From NCBI GenBank assembly GCA_963969495.1, contig OZ018329.1, positions 143,386,021 through 143,450,020 on the forward strand: a stretch of DNA of 64,000 bases, read 5' to 3'. A model generated the notes under the pieces. It made no database searches. It was not told the DNA's origin and was given only the letters and a program-made list of their open reading frames with translations. The stretch is from Ceratothoa steindachneri. Lineage: Eukaryota; Arthropoda; Malacostraca; Isopoda; Cymothoidae. The position numbers and the translations under genes were made by a program. Positions 58,801 through 64,000 of the stretch are shown piece by piece (positions within the stretch are counted from its first letter, which is position 1; every line of letters begins with the position of its first letter).

Positions 58801-60207
58801 TATTTCTAATGTAAATCAATAACTTTCATCCAATTATAACTATACCGAGCATTTAAATTAGCCCTTCCCATTTTGATTAGCTGATGCCATTTCAGAAATG
58901 GCATGATTACTAACTTTACTGGATATGGCATTTATAATCTTTGACTAAATATAATTCATCTTTATACAGTGAAATTAGATCGACCCAGCTAAGCATTTGA
59001 TTTGCGAAATTTTACCCATTCTTCTAATTTATTATATCGATGCAATAAAAATATAATACAGCACGTAACTCAATATAAAACCATTAACAGTAATCCCATA
59101 AAATGATCAAATATTTAGGTTTCGTTGCACTAACTTACACTTATCTCTCTTCAAATAAGGTATTTGTGATAAGATCCTGAATTATATTGCTTTATTTCAT
59201 TTAATAAACACCTGCAGCTGTTCATAATTGGATGGCTTCTGTTTGCAAACCGCTAGTTTGATTATTATCCTCAAAGTTTCTATTAAGGTGAAAGCTAGCG
59301 AATAGCTGGGCCAATGTTCCTAAAAACTTATTTTATTTTCATTGAAATAATTTGATATTGCTTTGTGTATCTGAAAACGTGCACTTTCATTCTGACAATA
59401 TAGTTAAAATGTACAAATTGGTCCTGAAGTTTTGGTAAAAGGTTGTAATTAAACACGATTTGTTACAATTTTGAGTCCATAACAGTCTTCTTGGCAAAGA
59501 TCTTAGTGGTCCAGTCAGTTCTCATAAATGATAGAGAGGCTCAAACCTGGAGAGTGTCAGGATGTTTAACCGTGTGCACCTCTAAACATACGGACCAAAA
59601 CTTCATCAGAGAATATCACTTTACCCTATTTTTAAACATTCCTTTATTTATATTTCCTACAATTATAGAACCTCTTTGATAGGTTCATTTTGGTGAAATG
59701 AGGCTTCTTTTCTCCCTTTTTTGGACTTGATACATTTGTCGAAAAATCTCCAATCGTGATTACGCTTGGCACAGGTGGCAACGCGAAGCTTTAACTGGGA
59801 ACTTACCAGGATAGTAACTTGACGTTCAATTGAAACTATTGAAGATTTTTTCATACGATTGTAACAAGTCTTTTTAAACTCTTTAATGATCATAAATGTA
59901 GTGCTTCTAATTGCAATACCGTTAATGATTATATCCTTGAAATTCAGTCCTCTATGGTGCAGACCAAAAAGGACTGTACGCTTTTTTTAAACGAAATTTT
60001 TCTGGAATTGAAAATGATTCAAACCTTTTTACTATAAAAAGCAAAAATAGCTTAGAATTTTTAATCTAATACCAAAACCCGAAGCAAAGAAACTCAACAC
60101 TTGCACAAACAGAACGGCGGAAGTAAGTCATGTAATTTCTTCTTATCATTATTGAATTTTGACTTCCTAATAAACCTGAAATAATTTAAATATTAAAATA
60201 ATCATTC
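55896..60207. other. No recognisable gene
   Basis: Just after the 71-bp repeat, a plus-strand frame from about 55934 to 56152 lacks an ATG and has serine- and proline-rich content, followed by a donor-like GTGAGT at about 56197. It may be a leader or gag start of the same unit. The rest is AT-rich with nothing assignable. Confidence 0.4.
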
Positions 60208-60214
60208 ATATATA

Positions 60215-60295
<81 letters not shown>
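60208..60295. repeat. (TA)n microsatellite
   Basis: About 88 bases of TA with one TT interruption near 60221. Confidence 0.95.
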
Positions 60296-60298
<3 letters not shown>

Positions 60299-63238
60299 TT
60301 GTTGGAAAATAATTGATCATTATATATAACTAGTTATACAAGACCAGTATATATGCCCTATTTATTTCTCTATTGCAAATTTTTATAGTGCCCTCTTGCG
60401 TCCACTTTCAGTCAATTTGTTTCAGTACCACGAGTTCGTCATCTGAACTTCTTATATCCCACTTCTGATAAGCGCTACTAAAGAAGTTTGTCCCTTCCTT
60501 TAGTGAATAAATCTGTCCAGAATATTTTCAAATTCATTCTATTTTGATTAGTAGCCTTTCTCTCCTCTATTTCTCTTCATTTTTTTAGCATTGCTACATT
60601 GATTTGATTCTCCTTTCACTTATTGAAACTGTTCGTATGAACTACAAGGGTTCCCTTTGGTTCAAACTATCTTTTTTTTACTGTACATAGGTCTAACCTC
60701 TCATATTGTTTTTTTCGCTTCATTTTTGAGATTTTAAAATCTGTTCTTTATGATTGTGTATCATAATTTTCCACCATCTGCTTCTTTCAAAAAAAAATTG
60801 AATGTCGATTTTGTAAAACAATCAAATTTTAAACTCTGCAGGCAATTCTCAGGATCACGCAGTGCTCTCTCGATTTAAATCATCAGCACATTTGTTCCAG
60901 CCCTTCTTCTATCCCAACTATCTCTCTTCCAGCCTTTCTATATATGACATCTATTTAATTAAATACAGTCCTTAGTATTTGAACGCTAAAGAGTGGATTT
61001 AATATGCTATTGCTCTTAAAATCGCCAATACGTAAGCTCATATTGGAACAATTAGCAGATAAGTGTCAACAACTTAACTTCCCCTGCCTTTCTCAATACT
61101 CTCCTATGCGTAGCAAGGACCAAGTCTTATCTGCCCTATGTCCTTACATAAAGTAATTTTAATTTTTCAGATAAATATTAACTTTTATATCATTTTGAAT
61201 GATTAGCACCCACTGTGTTCTCAATTGTTCATTTAACTACATTTCTTCATCCATGAGTACGTAGTTTTCATAACCACTGCAGTAGGCTGGTTAGTAGACA
61301 AAGATATTCGCTTTCCTTACATGATTTATTTATTTTTGTGGAGAAATCTATCATAAATATATTACATTTTAATGGTTTGACTTATGTTTCATGCATGGGC
61401 ACAGCTGGCTCAGATTGTTATAATTAATTTCTGTGCACAAGCAAAATGCTGACACTCACGGTCATCCGACACAGTACATGTTAGTGAAGTTAAATAAAAA
61501 AGCTTTGTTATATACTATCCCTTAATCTTGAAAAACGTGGCGCTGTAAGAAATCGCTTTTATTTTGCATTCTTGACATTAATTCTCGTCAGTTCGTTTCC
61601 GTCCACTTTTATCTCCACCATCCTTTGACCTTTAATTCTTTTTTAATTCATCTATGAGTTTTATCCTTTCTAAAAAACCAACCCTATAATTATATAATTT
61701 TATTATAAAAGCCATTATCCTCGTGATTCTTTTTAATTACTCTTTTATGTTAATCGCCACAATCTTCCCATCAAACAAAATTGGGCTGACCATTGTTCGT
61801 AAAGGTTTGAGGAGATTACGTTCATATTACCCTAACATATTGAAAGGATGCAAAGAGGTTAATAATACTGGGGGAGAGGGATGCAATATACTTTACCTGT
61901 ATTAGTGATACTACATTTTCGTAAAAGGCGCACATACAGTAAATCACATACAAGTGTATACCTATATGTTATGTAATGTATATACGTGCCTTTTTATGAA
62001 AATATAGAATCAGTATCGAAGAGATGAAACCAATAGTGGATAGAAATATTGTTATAAACAGAATTGGGGGAGTTTTAACCTTAGCAAAACTATCTTAAGA
62101 TGAATCGATTAAGACTTTGATGAAAATGGAATAAAAATACTTGGAATAAATGCCAATATTTTACATAGCGTTCTACCATTATGTACTGGGTCAAGATTTA
62201 CATTATCAACCCAAAAGCATCTTAACTTAAATTACTTTTCAAACGAATAAAAGTCTGTTGAAGAAACGAATAAAAAAAACAGTTTATAGTTTCTTTATGA
62301 TCGTCGGATAGATTTAGGCGAAAAGTGGATCAAGCCTGATTCTATTAAACTTAACGAATTAACAAAGAAAACAATGTGGTGATAGGCCTCATTCAACCAT
62401 TTGCCACATGCTCTTTGTAGAAGTTGTCTAGATTTCGTCCTTCTCTCTGCCAACTGGGGCTTTTCTCAAATAAAATCTGTTAAATCAGACAAAACAAAGG
62501 AAAAAGCACTTTACATCCTTTCACATCCTCGTAAAACGAATCCGGCAGAGTATATTAATAAACGGATAAATCCACCAGTGCTAACATGATCATGTTGGGC
62601 AGGGGAAAGAGGAATTGCGCCAGTATATTGTTTAAAACGTTAGAAAATCATTAAAAAGATCTAATGTTTTCAAATTCCATTCAAATTAGGCTTTTAGCTC
62701 GAGATAAACGGATAATCAAATAAAACCTGAGACTACAAAAGACGACTTGCTTATTTTCTCTTCCTTTCACCTCCAGAGGAGATAAAGGGATTTTAATGAG
62801 AAAATAAGGGGTACATTTTTTTTATAAGACTCATCCTAATCGTGTGGATGTTACGGTCATAGTAAAGATTGCTGATACTGGAAGGCGAAGGAGAAATGAA
62901 ACAAATTCTACAACTACAATTTTAACCCTTATCCAAATGTGTGAAACATTTTGTTACATTTTTTTTGTTTTTCTCTCTAAATACGTTCATAATTTTTCTT
63001 GTAGAAAATGGTTTCTAAATGATCTTAATGAAGCTACTTACATTATTTCTACAGAATAAAAATATAATTAATGCAGAACTTTTTTTGGTTATTTGGTTGT
63101 GTTACCTTATGCGTGCAACATTTTGTTACATTTTGTTTATAATGGAGAGGAATCTCTTTATTCATGCGTAAATTTACAGAACATTTTGAAATACCTGTTT
63201 AAAATACTAATTACTAGGTGGCAACCAACTTTTCATGA
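60296..63238. other. No recognisable gene
   Basis: AT-rich; no conserved blocks, RNA genes or element ends seen. Confidence 0.45.
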
Positions 63239-63283
63239 GATTTTGAAGCTACGTATATTTTTAGAGTTAGTACTGAGCCAACC

Positions 63284-64000
63284 ATGTCGGTAGGAGCACC
63301 TGTAAAGAGACTGAACGATCATAATATTTCATATCAGCTGAATGCTAAAGAAATCAGTATTGATCATGGTGAATCAGATAACAAATACGATTCCTCGGAA
63401 GATAGCAGACAGTGGCTTCGCCACTCCACCCCTTCAGGGGTAGCTTGCGCTTCGCTACTAAGACTTACATTTAAAATCTAAAAAAAGCAGCTATGTTTGA
63501 ATTTTTTATAAGTTTTCTGAACTTCACTAATTACTCGTATAAACTTTTAAAAAGGAACAAAATTTTCCCCGTTTCAAAATATCACGTTGCTAAAATATAG
63601 TTATAGAAGAAGATATATAAAATTAAATTTTCTGAACTTCACCATTTGTAATTCTTTGGGTTTTAAAAAATTCACAAAATTTCGATAACTATATTTATTT
63701 CTGAACTTCACCATTTTGTTTTTTGATATTATAAATGAATTATTATAAATAAATTTAATAAAAAAAACATAAGTCATTGCCAAACTAAGATGACATTATT
63801 ATTCAAATACTTAAAAAAATTCCCTTCTTAAATTAAAGAGTAAGTGATCAGGATTATGAGTGAGTACAATATAGATTATCACCCAGAGGGCGAGGAGGGT
63901 AATATCCCCTTCTTCAAAGAAGTGGGCCTAACGGACAGCGATAACCCAAGTTCAATCGATGATGAAGAAAACAATTCACCTCATTCATCTAAGGAGGCTT
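63284..64000 (+). CDS. Candidate gene start, two exons, truncated by the window edge
   Basis: An ATG at 63284 in a good start context (accATGt) opens a frame with SYQLNAKEISIDHGESDNKYDSSEDSRQ, acidic toward its end. A donor-like GT at 63412 leaves two bases of a codon. Across the dispersed repeat, an acceptor-like CAG ends at 63851, and the next frame supplies one base, then continues IMSEYNIDYHPEGEEGNIPFFKEVGLTDSDNPSS and an acidic SIDDEENNS stretch to the window end without a stop. The phases agree. The charge pattern resembles the acidic N-termini of piggyBac-type transposases, but no family motif is reached. The donor GTGGCT is weak. Alternatively 63856 is the real start. Confidence 0.35.
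63412..63851. repeat. Dispersed 440-bp repeat, copy 2
   Basis: It matches copy 1 at 33624-34060 in the same orientation. The head has three small hairpins: agtggc-ttc-gccact at 63411-63425, acccc-ttca-ggggt at 63428-63441, and gcg-ctt-cgc at 63447-63455. The body carries agttatagaagaagatat, and tttctgaacttcac three times at about 100-base spacing, as in copy 1. It lies exactly between two open segments that can be joined in phase. Confidence 0.9.

Overview
The window is AT-rich eukaryotic, almost certainly arthropod, intergenic DNA. I found no intact host gene. The arthropod assignment rests on the kinds of mobile element present (piggyBac, mariner, Tc1-like, Helitron, CR1-like and Jockey/I-like LINEs, copia and Ty3/gypsy), a degenerate CCTAA/TTAGG-type stretch near 47.8 kb, and many long (TA)n microsatellites. 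The species cannot be read from the sequence; a crustacean would fit, but that is a guess.

Layout, left to right: a GC-richer block with an 86-bp duplication and a TATA-like box (0.7-2.0 kb); a CR1-like LINE remnant on the minus strand (2.1-3.6 kb); a truncated Tc1/mariner-type transposase (3.8-4.5 kb); a decayed Ty3/gypsy element on the minus strand (about 5.9-11.8 kb) split by a nearly complete piggyBac (8458-11371); a Helitron remnant (14.9-15.8 kb); a LINE reverse-transcriptase scrap interrupted by a copia element that keeps both LTRs (16975-19574); a 120-bp tandem duplication (23.0 kb); a second CR1-like LINE (23.6-25.4 kb); a GC-rich promoter-like or LTR-like block with a four-unit repeat (26.7-28.0 kb); a mariner (28.87-30.1 kb); AT-rich arrays (32.2-33.4 kb); a dispersed repeat followed by a broken TE-type protein (33.6-35.8 kb); a second, older piggyBac (37.1-39.5 kb); a 208-bp-arm near-perfect palindrome beside (TA)n tracts (39.9-40.4 kb); a Tc1-like element with about 200-bp terminal inverted repeats (45.9-47.15 kb); two more GC-rich promoter-like or LTR-like blocks (48.5-49.6 and 55.0-55.9 kb, the latter with a 71-bp repeat right after the TATA box); a Jockey/I-like LINE remnant (51.8-53.5 kb); and, at the right edge, a candidate gene start split by the second copy of the dispersed repeat (63.28-64.0 kb).

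The features record a history of insertion and decay more than a pathway. Nesting gives relative ages: gypsy is older than the piggyBac inside it, and the LINE scrap is older than the copia element inside it. The points most worth a second look are the long palindrome, the dispersed repeat that behaves like an intron with matching phase, the gypsy element with integrase upstream of reverse transcriptase, and the promoter-plus-tandem-repeat blocks.
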